The notes under the pieces were generated by a model. It was not told where the DNA came from, made no database searches, and saw only the letters and a list, made by a program, of their open reading frames with translations. From positions 1,054,001-1,118,000 of the forward strand of contig NZ_CP047654.1 in the NCBI RefSeq assembly GCF_030408915.1: 64,000 nt of DNA, written 5' to 3'. Within the stretch, counting starts at the first letter, position 1. Each line of letters begins with the position of its first letter. The position numbers and the translations under genes are program-made. Of this stretch, positions 8,122 to 16,068 are shown one piece after another. This DNA comes from Corynebacterium guangdongense. GTDB taxonomy: Bacteria; Actinomycetota; Actinomycetes; Mycobacteriales; Mycobacteriaceae.

Positions 8122-8292
8122 ATGGCAGCAATGAAGCCGCGTACGGGCAACGGTCCGATGGAGGCTGTGGAGGAAAGTCGCAAGATCGTCATGAGGATCC
8201 CTTCAGACGGTGGCGGACGCCTCGTGGTGGAGCTCGACAAGGAAGAGGCCGCTGAGCTCGGCCAGCTCCTGCTGGACTCAGTCGCAGAATAG
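8122..8292 (+). CDS. DUF3117 small protein
   Basis: A 56-residue protein starting MAAMKPRTGNGPMEAVEESR and ending in the conserved GGGRLVVELDKEEAAELGQLL. It matches the short actinobacterial DUF3117 family (Rv1211-like), found at this same position between gpgS-linked genes and glgA. AGAAGGAG lies 10 bases before ATG 8122, which fits the family start; ATG 8131 is an alternative. A TAAACT hexamer at 8074-8079 is a plausible -10 element. The function is unknown. Confidence 0.88.
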   Translation: MAAMKPRTGNGPMEAVEESRKIVMRIPSDGGGRLVVELDKEEAAELGQLLLDSVAE

Positions 8293-8335
8293 GCGACCGG
8301 CCTACGCCGGGGCCCGATGCACGGCCAACTGACAC

Positions 8336-8378
8336 GACGGCACCCGCCGCCGGGAACCACCCGGAGGCGGGTGCCGTC
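8336..8378 (+). terminator. Intrinsic terminator after the DUF3117 gene
   Basis: A perfect 13-bp stem, GACGGCACCCGCC (8336-8348) with GGCGGGTGCCGTC (8366-8378), has an inner GCC/GGA-rich extension and is followed by TCTGTG. The downstream methyltransferase gene starts 31 bases later. Confidence 0.75.
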
Positions 8379-8408
8379 TCTGTGGGCAAGGAAGTAGAGT
8401 GGCTTTTC

Positions 8409-9275
8409 ATGATCGACAACCTGACTGACGTCCTCGCCGATCCGGTCGACGGCACTGCGCTGACCCTCGACGCCCCCGGTGGGCCGCTGCGCTCGGCCGC
8501 CGGACGCACCTTCGACGTCGCCGGCACCGGCTACGCCGTGCTGACCCCGGCAGGGCTCGACGAGTCCCTGGGGGATTCCGAGGACATGGTCACCGCCCGC
8601 GAGACGTTCCTCTCGCGCGGTCATTTCGCGCCTTTCGTGGAGGCGGTCACCGCGTCGGTGGTGCAGGCGCTTGACGACGCCGAGGTCCCCGACGATCAGC
8701 AGGTGACCATCCTCGACGCGGGCGCCGGCACCGGTTTCTACCTCGCGCACACGCTCGATCAGGTGGAGCAGGCCCGCGGCGTCGGCATCGACGTGTCCAC
8801 CGATGCCGCCAACCTGCTGGCGCAGGCGCATCCGCGGTTGGGCGCGCTCGTCGCCGATCTGGCGGGTCGCCTGCCCGTCCGGGACGCCTCCGTCGACGTC
8901 ATCACCAGTGTGTTCGCTCCGGTCAATCTTCCGGAGTTCGCGCGTGCCCTGCCGCCCGGAGGACGGCTCATCGTGCTCACCCCGGCGCCGGGGCATCTGG
9001 ACGAACTGCGGGCCCCGCTGGGCATCGACCTCGTCGACGCCGCCCTGACGGAAGACATCCGCCGGGCGGCTGGGGAGTTCTTCGCGGAGGTCGGCCAGCC
9101 CCGGGACGTGGCCTTCCCGATGACGCTGGATCAGGAGTCCATCGCCAACCAGGTGGCGATGAGTCCCTCGGCCCGCGCGATCAATCCGGACGAGCTGCAC
9201 GAGCGGCTCGACGGGCTTGCGGACCCGATGACGGTCACCGCCCACGGGCTCCTACTGACCCTGCGCCGTCGTTAG
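8409..9275 (+). CDS. RlmA-like class I methyltransferase without the zinc-binding cysteines
   Basis: A 288-residue protein. The architecture follows RlmA-type 23S rRNA (guanine-N1) methyltransferases: a short N-terminal module (1-50) and an SAM-dependent Rossmann domain (about 85-200) with ILDAGAGTGFYLAH as motif I and VDVITSVFAPVNLPEFARAL as the post-II region. In RlmA enzymes the N-terminal module carries a C-x2-C/C/H zinc site; here the corresponding positions read ADPVDGTAL and SAAGRTFDVAGTGY with no cysteine. Substrate is therefore uncertain; an rRNA base is the best guess. ATG 8409 is used, though a GTG at 8382 is possible. The stop overlaps the convergent GH32 gene by 4 bp. Confidence 0.82.
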   Translation: MIDNLTDVLADPVDGTALTLDAPGGPLRSAAGRTFDVAGTGYAVLTPAGLDESLGDSEDMVTARETFLSRGHFAPFVEAVTASVVQALDDAEVPDDQQVTILDAGAGTGFYLAHTLDQVEQARGVGIDVSTDAANLLAQAHPRLGALVADLAGRLPVRDASVDVITSVFAPVNLPEFARALPPGGRLIVLTPAPGHLDELRAPLGIDLVDAALTEDIRRAAGEFFAEVGQPRDVAFPMTLDQESIANQVAMSPSARAINPDELHERLDGLADPMTVTAHGLLLTLRRR

Positions 9276-10687
9276 CGGGCGTTGCCGGACTGTTCCCAGC
9301 TGCGCAGAATCTCGGCGTCGCCCTCGACGGTGACGTCGAGTCCGGCGAAGCCCTCCTCGAAGTAGACGCGTGAGGCCATGGCCACCTGGCCGCCGTCGGC
9401 GAAGACCTCCACGGTGGATCCGTCGACGACGACGGTCAGTGAGTCGGAGTCGTCCTCACGCAGCGGGGCGACCGCCGGCGCGGAGGTGTGCGGCTGGCCG
9501 GTCATGGAGCGTTCCAGCGTCAGGGTGTCGCCGGAGTGGATGATGCGGGCCGCTTCGGCGCCGGTGCCGTCGGTCAGTGAGACCGTGACCGTCGCGCCCT
9601 GCGGAATCTCGCACAGGCCGGTCCACGAGTGGGCGCGACGGGAGGAGGCGACCGAGTTCACCAGGCCCGGCATCGGGGTCTGGTAGAGAATGCCTCCCTG
9701 CAGGGTCACGACGCGGGGCAGCGACAGCGCGTTGGCCCACTTGGACTCCTTGAGGGTGCGGTGCTGCGTCGGATCGTCCTGGCGGCCGATGCCGTTGAGC
9801 AGTCCGAAGACGATGGCCTCGCGGTTGCGGTCGCCCTCCGGGAGGGTGCCCGGGGTGAACTGCGCCGAGCGTGGGCGCACGAAGTCATGGCCGTAGTCGA
9901 TGCGGGTGAAGCCGCGTGCGACGGTGAAGACGGTGCCGGTGAGCTGGCCGACGAGGTAGCCCGAGTAGTCGATGCCGTCGCGCTCCAGGGTGACCAGGAG
10001 AACGTCGTAGATGAGGTCATCGACCTCGTCGCGCAGGCGCATGATGCGCGGGGCAGTCATGGCGTGGACGGATTCGAGTCCGGTGTCGCCCTCGAAGGTC
10101 AGCGGCCCCTCGTAGTTCCAGGTGCGGCCGTCCTCCGAGGAGAGGATGACCGGCACCGGCGCGGCCGTCTCGCCGGTGACCGCGAGCATCAGCCACCCGG
10201 CGTGGCCGGCCTCGCGGTCGTTCTCGCGCTCCCAGCCGGGGACGACGGCGGGGGAGCGGAAATCGTGGGCCTCGGCCTGGTCGCCGACGACCTGTCCCTG
10301 CCGGATGAGGAAGGGATCGATCGACGACGCCTCGTCGGAGACCTCGCAGGTGCGGGGGATGGAGGTCGCCGAGGCGAGGTGGATGGACGAGGAGGCGCCC
10401 ACCCCCGAGGTGAAGTAGACGCCGATGCCTTCGCCTTCCGCGACCACCGACCCGGCGCGCAGCGTGGTCTCCGCGCCCTCCGGGGCAAGGACGTCATCGC
10501 AGTCGACCCAGTCGAAGGGGCCGTCGGGGCCGATGACGTGGCCCCAGCGGGCGGGGCCGCCGGGCTTCGGCTGGAACTGGTAAAGCATGTGCCAGGTGCC
10601 CCGGTCGTTGAGGACGCCGGCGGGTGCGTTGAGGACGCCGGTTTCGGCGGTGACGTGGAGCTCAGGACGATGGATGTCAGAGGTCAC
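9272..10687 (-). CDS. GH32-fold protein lacking the catalytic acids (probable pseudoenzyme)
   Basis: A 471-residue protein with a five-bladed propeller N-terminal part (about 1-310) and a C-terminal beta-sandwich (about 330-465) containing VVDGSTVEVFADGG, a clear GH32 signature. All three acidic catalytic motifs are altered. The nucleophile motif NDPNG reads NAPAG (N20-G24), the RDP motif reads RSP (around HDFRSPAVV), and the acid/base E-C-P motif appears as MTAP near residue 213. Fructan or sucrose hydrolysis is therefore unlikely. The gene lies 20 bases downstream of glgA on the same strand, with AAAGGA before its GTG start, so it is co-transcribed with glycogen synthesis. A carbohydrate-binding or regulatory role is inference. 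Confidence 0.85.
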   Translation of the reverse strand: MTSDIHRPELHVTAETGVLNAPAGVLNDRGTWHMLYQFQPKPGGPARWGHVIGPDGPFDWVDCDDVLAPEGAETTLRAGSVVAEGEGIGVYFTSGVGASSSIHLASATSIPRTCEVSDEASSIDPFLIRQGQVVGDQAEAHDFRSPAVVPGWERENDREAGHAGWLMLAVTGETAAPVPVILSSEDGRTWNYEGPLTFEGDTGLESVHAMTAPRIMRLRDEVDDLIYDVLLVTLERDGIDYSGYLVGQLTGTVFTVARGFTRIDYGHDFVRPRSAQFTPGTLPEGDRNREAIVFGLLNGIGRQDDPTQHRTLKESKWANALSLPRVVTLQGGILYQTPMPGLVNSVASSRRAHSWTGLCEIPQGATVTVSLTDGTGAEAARIIHSGDTLTLERSMTGQPHTSAPAVAPLREDDSDSLTVVVDGSTVEVFADGGQVAMASRVYFEEGFAGLDVTVEGDAEILRSWEQSGNAR

Positions 10688-10707
10688 GGATAGTCCTTTC
10701 TGTAGCG

Positions 10708-11880
10708 CTAAAGCACGGACTTGTAGACGTCGACGGTCTGCTGGGCGATGGTGGCCCAGGAGAACTTCTCGACGGCCCGGGTCCGACCCGCCGCACCGAA
10801 TGCCCGGGCGTTGTCGCGGTCGGCGACCATGGCGTTGACCGCCTCGGCGATGCCGCGTTCGAAGGCCTCGGCGTCCTTCTCGTCGTAGTGGACCAGGGTG
10901 CCGGTCTCGCCGTCGACGACGACCTCGGGGATGCCGCCGACGTCGGAGGCCACCACGGCCGTGTTGCAGGCCATGGCCTCCAGGTTGACGATGCCCAGCG
11001 GCTCGTAGATTGAGGGGCAGACGAAGGTGTCGGAGGAGGAGTAGATCTCCTGGATCTGCGGCTGCGGGAGGTGGTCCTGGATCCAGTAGACGCCCTCGCG
11101 GGAGGCCTGGAGCTCCTCGACCAGCTTGCGGGTGCGCTCACCGATTTCCGGGGTGTCCGGGGCGCCGGCGCACAGCACCAGCTGCACCCCCTCGTCGAAG
11201 TGGTGGGCCGCCTTGACCAGGTGCTCCACACCCTTCTGGCGGGTGATGCGGCCGACGAAGGAGGCGATCGGGCGATCCGGGTCGATGCCGAGCCGGATCA
11301 TCACCGAGTCCTCGTCGAAACGCGGGGTCGGGGTCCACACCTGGGTGTCGATGCCGTTGAGGACGACGTGGACCTTGTCGGCGTCGATGCGCGGGTAGGC
11401 GTCGAGGATAGCGGTCTTCATGCCGGCCGAGACGGCGATGACCGCGTCGGCGTATTCCATGGCGTTCTTCTCGGACCAGGAGGAGACGTCGTAGCCGCCG
11501 CCGAGCTGCTCGCGCTTCCACGGGCGGTGCGGCTCCAGGGAGTGGGCGGTGGCGATGTGCGGAATCCCGTAGAGCTCACCGGTCAGGTGGCCGCCGAGGC
11601 CGGCGTACCAGGTGTGGGAGTGGGCGACGTCCAGGTTGTTCGCGGCGTCGGCCATGCGCAGTCCGGTGGACAGCGTCTTGATGGCGGAGTTCGCCTCGGC
11701 CAGCTCCGGGTCGACGCCGTGGACGTAGACGCCCTCTTCGTCGCGGGGGCCACCCATGCAGTGGACGTCCACCTCGACCCCGTCGATGTCGCGCATGAAA
11801 CGGGTCAGCTCGGTAACGTGGACGCCTGCGCCACCGTACACTTCTGGCGGATACTCTTTGGTCATCATTCCGACTCTCAT
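10708..11880 (-). CDS. glgA: Glycogen synthase / GT4 glucosyltransferase, corynebacterial type
   Basis: A 390-residue GT-B glycosyltransferase. It starts with KEYPPEVYGGAGVHVTEL, the actinobacterial GlgA/GlgM signature that binds the sugar nucleotide, and contains GRITRQKGVEHLV in the hinge and EPLGIVNLEAMA, the E-x7-E element. Members elongate alpha-1,4-glucan from ADP-glucose or make maltose-1-phosphate; in corynebacteria GlgA supports glycogen synthesis. It is divergent from glgC across a 157-bp gap that must hold both promoters, and is followed by the GH32-fold gene in an apparent operon. No convincing GlxR site (TGTGA-N6-TCACA) was seen in the gap. Confidence 0.92.
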   Translation of the reverse strand: MRVGMMTKEYPPEVYGGAGVHVTELTRFMRDIDGVEVDVHCMGGPRDEEGVYVHGVDPELAEANSAIKTLSTGLRMADAANNLDVAHSHTWYAGLGGHLTGELYGIPHIATAHSLEPHRPWKREQLGGGYDVSSWSEKNAMEYADAVIAVSAGMKTAILDAYPRIDADKVHVVLNGIDTQVWTPTPRFDEDSVMIRLGIDPDRPIASFVGRITRQKGVEHLVKAAHHFDEGVQLVLCAGAPDTPEIGERTRKLVEELQASREGVYWIQDHLPQPQIQEIYSSSDTFVCPSIYEPLGIVNLEAMACNTAVVASDVGGIPEVVVDGETGTLVHYDEKDAEAFERGIAEAVNAMVADRDNARAFGAAGRTRAVEKFSWATIAQQTVDVYKSVL

Positions 11881-12037
11881 GCCTTAGACAGTAGCCACGA
11901 TTCCGGGGTCGTGCAGGCGCCTGAAGGGCCCAGGGACGGTCCCGGGCGACGCATCAGGGGGCAGTGACGGGTTAGGGGCAGGGGGAGGGGCGTCGGTCAA
12001 CTAACGGGAAGCTCTGCGAAGTGTCGACGAACTCAAT

Positions 12038-13267
12038 ATGGTGGTGGATGTGAAAACACGACCGAGAGTTCTAGCCATCGTCCTCGCCGGCGGCGAGGGT
12101 AAGCGACTATTCCCCCTGACCGAGGACCGCGCGAAGCCTGCAGTGCCATTCGGCGGTACCTACCGCCTGATTGACTTCGTCCTGTCGAACCTCGTCAACG
12201 GTGGTTTCGAACGGATCGCGGTCCTGACCCAATACAAGTCTCACTCGCTGGACCGCCACATCTCCCGCGCGTGGAACATCTCCGGGCCGACCGGCTCCTA
12301 CATCGCCTCGGTGCCGGCCCAGCAGCGTCGCGGAAAGCGCTGGTACAACGGGTCCGCGGACGCCATCGTGCAGTCCCTCAACCTCATCTACGACGACAAG
12401 CCGGACTACGTCCTGGTCTTCGGCGCGGACCACGTCTACCGCATGGACCCGTCGCAGATGCTCGAGGACCACATTAAGTCGGGCAAGGCGTGCACCGTCG
12501 CGGGCATCCGGGTCCCGCGCGAGGAGGCCACCGCCTTCGGCGTCATCGACGCGGACGAGGACGGCACGATCACCGAGTTCCTGGAGAAGCCGGCCAACCC
12601 GCCGGGCACCGCGGATGACCCGAGCCAGGCCTACGCCTCCATGGGCAACTACATCTTCACCACCGAGCCGTTCATTGAGGCGCTGCTCAAGGACGAACTC
12701 GATGAAGAGTCCGACCATGACATGGGCGGGAACATCATCCCGAACTTCGTGGCGGAGGGCGAGGCCCACGTCTACGACTTCTCCGCCAACGCGGTCCCGG
12801 GCGCGACCGACCGCGACCGTGGCTACTGGCGTGACGTCGGCACCATCGATTCCTACTACGAGGCGCACATGGACCTGATCTCGGTCCACCCGGTGTTCAA
12901 CCTCTACAACACGACCTGGCCGATTCACTCAACCGACGACGCGAACCTCCCCCCGGCGAAGTTCGTGCAGGGCGGCATCGCGCAGTCCTCCATGGTGGCG
13001 CCGGGTTCGATCGTCTCCGGAGGCACGGTCCGCAACTCGGTGATCTCCTCCGGCGTCCGCATCGAGGAAGGCGCCACCGTCGAAGGCTCCGTCCTGCTGC
13101 CGGGTGTGCGTGTCGGCAAGGGGGCGGTGGTGCGCCACGCCATCCTGGACAAGAACGTCTACGTCCGGGAGGGCGAGATCGTCGGCGTCGACGCGGCGCG
13201 TGATGAGGCCCGCTTCAAGGTCTCTGCGGGTGGCGTGGTCGTCGTCGGCAAGAACGGCATCGTCTAG
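12038..13267 (+). CDS. glgC: Glucose-1-phosphate adenylyltransferase (ADP-glucose pyrophosphorylase)
   Basis: A 409-residue protein that makes ADP-glucose from ATP and glucose-1-phosphate, the committed step of glycogen synthesis. The N-terminal nucleotidyltransferase domain has [14 protein letters not shown] and [15 protein letters not shown] (about 15-45), then [10 protein letters not shown] and FLEKPA for sugar-phosphate binding. The C-terminal hexapeptide beta-helix (about 300-395) reads [18 protein letters not shown] and onward. Length and motifs fit GlgC throughout. The ribosome-binding site is weak. The gene ends just before a strong bidirectional terminator. Confidence 0.95.
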   Translation: MVVDVKTRPRVLAIVLAGGEGKRLFPLTEDRAKPAVPFGGTYRLIDFVLSNLVNGGFERIAVLTQYKSHSLDRHISRAWNISGPTGSYIASVPAQQRRGKRWYNGSADAIVQSLNLIYDDKPDYVLVFGADHVYRMDPSQMLEDHIKSGKACTVAGIRVPREEATAFGVIDADEDGTITEFLEKPANPPGTADDPSQAYASMGNYIFTTEPFIEALLKDELDEESDHDMGGNIIPNFVAEGEAHVYDFSANAVPGATDRDRGYWRDVGTIDSYYEAHMDLISVHPVFNLYNTTWPIHSTDDANLPPAKFVQGGIAQSSMVAPGSIVSGGTVRNSVISSGVRIEEGATVEGSVLLPGVRVGKGAVVRHAILDKNVYVREGEIVGVDAARDEARFKVSAGGVVVVGKNGIV

Positions 13268-13290
13268 CGGCCGGTTGCATTCGTCAAGCA

Positions 13291-13336
13291 CGAGGGGCGG
13301 GCGTCGGGAAGCATGCTTCCCGACGCCCGCCCCTCG
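13291..13336. terminator. 46-bp perfect palindrome, bidirectional terminator
   Basis: The left arm 13291-13313 is exactly complementary to the right arm 13314-13336, with no mismatch (arms begin CGAGGGGCGGGCG). It lies between the convergent glgC (stop 13267) and the methyltransferase-like gene (stop 13352). T runs are weak on both sides, as is usual for GC-rich terminators. Confidence 0.8.
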
Positions 13337-13351
13337 CGTCTGCGCCGTGCC

Positions 13352-14002
13352 CTAACGCAGGCGGGTGATCAGGGTGAGGCCCGCACCCAGCGGCAGGCGG
13401 GTGACCTGGGCGTCGGTCAGCTCGAGGGCCTTGGCGTCGGCCTCACGCGCGCCGGCGGTGTCCCGGTCGGTGCGGGTCTGGTCGGCGATGGTGCCGTCCA
13501 GCAGCGAGTCGGCCAGCACGAGGGTGCCGCCGACGGTGAGCAGGGACCAGGCGCTGTCGATGACGGCGGACAGATCCATCGGGGACACGTCGGCGTAGAC
13601 GACCTGGTAGGTGTCGCTGGCCAGCCGCCCCATCACCTCGAGGGGGCGGGCGGTGAGGAAACGGGCGCGGGCGGCGGCGTAGCCGGCGTCGCGGAAGGTG
13701 GCCTTGGCCTGGTTGTTGTGTGTGGCCTCGGGGTTGATGCAGGTCAACACGCCCTTCTCGGGCAGGGCGTCGAGGAAGTACAGGCCCACGACGTTGGCCG
13801 CCGAGGTGATGGCGACGACGTTGGCGTCGGCACGCCCGGCGGTGGCGGTGGCGGTCAGGGTCGCCAGCAGCTGGCCGACGGCCTCGTCGGGCGCGGTCAC
13901 GCCGAACTCCTCCGCCTCGCGCCGCGCGGCCACGAACGCGTCGCCGCGCGCGCTGGTCGATCCGATGTATTTGCTCAGAGCCTCAAATGCCGTGTCAGTC
14001 AC
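13352..14002 (-). CDS. O-methyltransferase-fold protein with a degenerate SAM motif
   Basis: A 216-residue protein homologous in layout to the methyltransferase next to sigE in Mycobacterium (Rv1220c). The family's motif I, normally a V-E-x-G-T-G-x-G type loop, here reads [19 protein letters not shown], so the glycines that wrap S-adenosylmethionine are missing. Later strands look intact: [28 protein letters not shown] and [13 protein letters not shown]. It may bind SAM poorly or act in a non-catalytic way. The GTG at 14002 is the most family-like start but has a weak ribosome-binding site. It is transcribed divergently from sigE, 202 bases apart. Confidence 0.78.
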   Translation of the reverse strand: MTDTAFEALSKYIGSTSARGDAFVAARREAEEFGVTAPDEAVGQLLATLTATATAGRADANVVAITSAANVVGLYFLDALPEKGVLTCINPEATHNNQAKATFRDAGYAAARARFLTARPLEVMGRLASDTYQVVYADVSPMDLSAVIDSAWSLLTVGGTLVLADSLLDGTIADQTRTDRDTAGAREADAKALELTDAQVTRLPLGAGLTLITRLR

Positions 14003-14204
14003 ACAGCCCAGTCTAGGCAGTGAGGTATGGGGGCCGGTGCAGGTCCTCCCCATCGCCACGAAAATAGTGACGGGTGTGGTTGGGGTGACGACAGGGGCAC
14101 CCGGGAGGACGTATTCCCAAGTCCCCGGGGTGATTCGGCCATTCACAGAGTTCTATCAGTCCATCGTGTGGCATTCCGGATGCGGATCCGAGACAATATC
14201 ACCT

Positions 14205-14903
14205 ATGGATAAGGCAGCCCGCTCGACCGCTTCGCCCGCAGAGGACCCCCACCCTGTCGGGGGAGACGGAGATCACGTGCGGGGACCCGGCGCGGACGGA
14301 CTGCTCGAGGGGGACGAAGAGGCTGCGGAGCTGACCGGCACCGACGCCTTTGACGCCGGCCAGGGTGAGATGCCGAGTTGGGGTGAACTGGTCGCCGAGC
14401 ACGCGGACAGCGTGTACCGGCTCGCCTACCGCCTCTCGGGCAACCCGCAGGACGCGGAGGACCTGACCCAGGAGACGTTCATGCGCGTCTTCCGTTCCCT
14501 GAAGAAGTACCAGCCCGGCACTTTCCGCGGCTGGCTGCACCGCATCACCACCAACCTCTTCCTCGACATGGTCCGCCACCGCAGCAAGATCCGCATGGAG
14601 GCGCTGCCGGAGGACTACGAGCGGGTTCCCGGCACGGACATGACCCCGGAGCAGGCGTACAGCGTCTCCAACCTGGACCCCACGCTGCAGGCCGGGCTGG
14701 ATGAGCTGGGCCCGAACTATCGCGTCGCCGTCGTCCTGTGTGACGTGGTGGGCATGAGCTACGACGAGATCGCCGAGACCCTGGGCGTGAAGATGGGCAC
14801 CGTCCGCTCCCGCATCCACCGGGGCCGTACCCAGCTGCGTGAGTACATCGAGGCCGCCGCCGAGCACAATGAGGACGCCAAGCTGCTGATTCGTACCCGC
14901 TGA
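14205..14903 (+). CDS. sigE: ECF RNA polymerase sigma factor SigE
   Basis: A 232-residue group 4 sigma factor. The first 55 residues are a variable acidic, low-complexity leader. Region 2 follows ([18 protein letters not shown], then [20 protein letters not shown]), and region 4 holds the DNA-binding helix [20 protein letters not shown]. SigE in corynebacteria and mycobacteria controls surface and envelope stress genes and is held by the anti-sigma factor CseE/RseA, encoded 97 bases downstream. ATG 14205 has only a weak ribosome-binding site; a shorter form cannot be excluded because the leader is poorly conserved. Confidence 0.9.
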   Translation: MDKAARSTASPAEDPHPVGGDGDHVRGPGADGLLEGDEEAAELTGTDAFDAGQGEMPSWGELVAEHADSVYRLAYRLSGNPQDAEDLTQETFMRVFRSLKKYQPGTFRGWLHRITTNLFLDMVRHRSKIRMEALPEDYERVPGTDMTPEQAYSVSNLDPTLQAGLDELGPNYRVAVVLCDVVGMSYDEIAETLGVKMGTVRSRIHRGRTQLREYIEAAAEHNEDAKLLIRTR

Positions 14904-15000
14904 GCGGGGTTTCGGCGGGGACGGCGCCCCGTGTTTAGGATGGAGTGAGATTGAACCGATCCCCGCGCGGCGGGATGGGCTGGGAGGTGCTGGCACGTAA

Positions 15001-15426
15001 ATGATGATGAACTCGGCATTCCACGCGTTCGCTGACGACCGGCTGGGTTCCGCGCGGTACCGGCGGGCCCGCAAGAAGCGCACCTTCACCTCCGTGGAGC
15101 ACCTCAGCCCGGAGGCGGTCGCGGCCTTCGCGGACGGTGAGATGGCGGAGACCGCCGCCCACCGCGCCCGCGTCCATCTGGTGCAGTGCCATGACTGCCG
15201 GATGCAGACCCACCGCCAGCGCGGCGCCAGCGCGCTCCTGCGCCAGCACAACTCCTCCGAGGAGGTCCGGGCCCCGAAGGATCTCATCGCCCGGCTCACC
15301 GGGATCGCCATGGGTCCCCAGGCCGATGGGCCCGGGGCGGACACGGTGCCCTGCGCCAAGCCGGAGGATTTTCTCGATAGGGTCGAGACGATGCTGCGCG
15401 CTTTCCGGCGTCTGCACGGCCGCTGA
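15001..15426 (+). CDS. cseE: Zinc-binding anti-sigma factor of SigE
   Basis: A 141-residue soluble protein with the anti-sigma zinc motif H-x3-C-x2-C in HLVQCHDC (about residues 59-66), preceded by HLSPEAVAAFADGEM, the helix that usually clamps the sigma factor. It is placed directly after sigE and before tatB, as in C. glutamicum and as with rseA in Mycobacterium. The C-terminal half is hydrophilic with no membrane helix, so it should act in the cytoplasm, probably releasing SigE on thiol oxidation or phosphorylation/proteolysis (family knowledge, not shown here). Three consecutive ATG codons leave the exact start uncertain by two residues. Confidence 0.88.
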   Translation: MMMNSAFHAFADDRLGSARYRRARKKRTFTSVEHLSPEAVAAFADGEMAETAAHRARVHLVQCHDCRMQTHRQRGASALLRQHNSSEEVRAPKDLIARLTGIAMGPQADGPGADTVPCAKPEDFLDRVETMLRAFRRLHGR

Positions 15427-15472
15427 GCCCGCTCGGTGAGCGCCGTCGTTACTGAGTCACTAAGGTGAGTGT

Positions 15473-16003
15473 GTGTTTTCCAATATTGGCTGGGGCGAGA
15501 TATTCGCCATTGCGGTCATCGCCGTCATCGTCATCGGGCCCGAGCGACTTCCGGGAGTGATCAAGGACGTCCGTGCCGCCATCTATGCGGCGCGCAAGGC
15601 GATCCGCAATGCCCGGGTGGAACTGGACGGGACCCTCGACGAGTTCGAGGAGCTCAAGGCGCCGATCGCCCAGGCCGCCGAATGGGGACGGATGGGCCCG
15701 CGGGCGGCGATCTCCAAGGCGCTCTTCGACGGTGACGAGGAGTTCATGGACGAGTTCGACCCCCGCAGGCAGATGAAGGACGCCGGTCTGGACACCTCCG
15801 TCAGCCCGAAGGAGGCGATGCGCCGCTCCCTGAAGCGCCAGGACGAGGCGGAGGCGGCCCAGGCCCCGCGACCGTCCCAGCCCGCGCCGCCGAAGTCCCC
15901 GCCGCCGCAGAACCCCACCCACCAGGCCCCGCCGCCGGGCCAGGGGGAGGGCAACGGCAATTACGAGACCGGTGGCGGCTTCTCCTGGGCAGACATCACT
16001 TAA
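15473..16003 (+). CDS. tatB: Sec-independent (Tat) protein translocase subunit TatB
   Basis: A 176-residue protein: a short periplasmic start MFSNIGWGEI, one membrane helix (about 8-22), the G-P-E-R-L-P hinge (GPERLPGVIKDV), then a long amphipathic helix and a disordered proline/glutamine-rich tail (about 125-165). TatB and TatC form the twin-arginine signal receptor in the membrane. The start is GTG. Location after cseE matches the actinobacterial sigE locus. Confidence 0.93.
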   Translation: MFSNIGWGEIFAIAVIAVIVIGPERLPGVIKDVRAAIYAARKAIRNARVELDGTLDEFEELKAPIAQAAEWGRMGPRAAISKALFDGDEEFMDEFDPRRQMKDAGLDTSVSPKEAMRRSLKRQDEAEAAQAPRPSQPAPPKSPPPQNPTHQAPPPGQGEGNGNYETGGGFSWADIT

Positions 16004-16012
16004 GGTCCGCAG

Positions 16013-16060
16013 ACACCGAAAACCCGGTGCCCTGAGGGGAGGGCACCGGGTTTTCGGTGT
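16013..16060. terminator. Bidirectional terminator between tatB and mrp
   Basis: A 21-bp perfect stem: the left arm 16013-16033 (starting ACACCGAAAACCCGG) pairs with 16040-16060, with a 6-base loop GAGGGG. The stem contains AAAA/TTTT near its base, so both convergent transcripts leave a short U tract. Confidence 0.85.
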
Positions 16061-16068
16061 TGTGCGCG

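Noticed and set aside
11881..12037. GlxR (cAMP-type) operator between glgA and glgC
   Set aside because: Expected from C. glutamicum knowledge, but no sequence close to TGTGA-N6-TCACA was found by eye.
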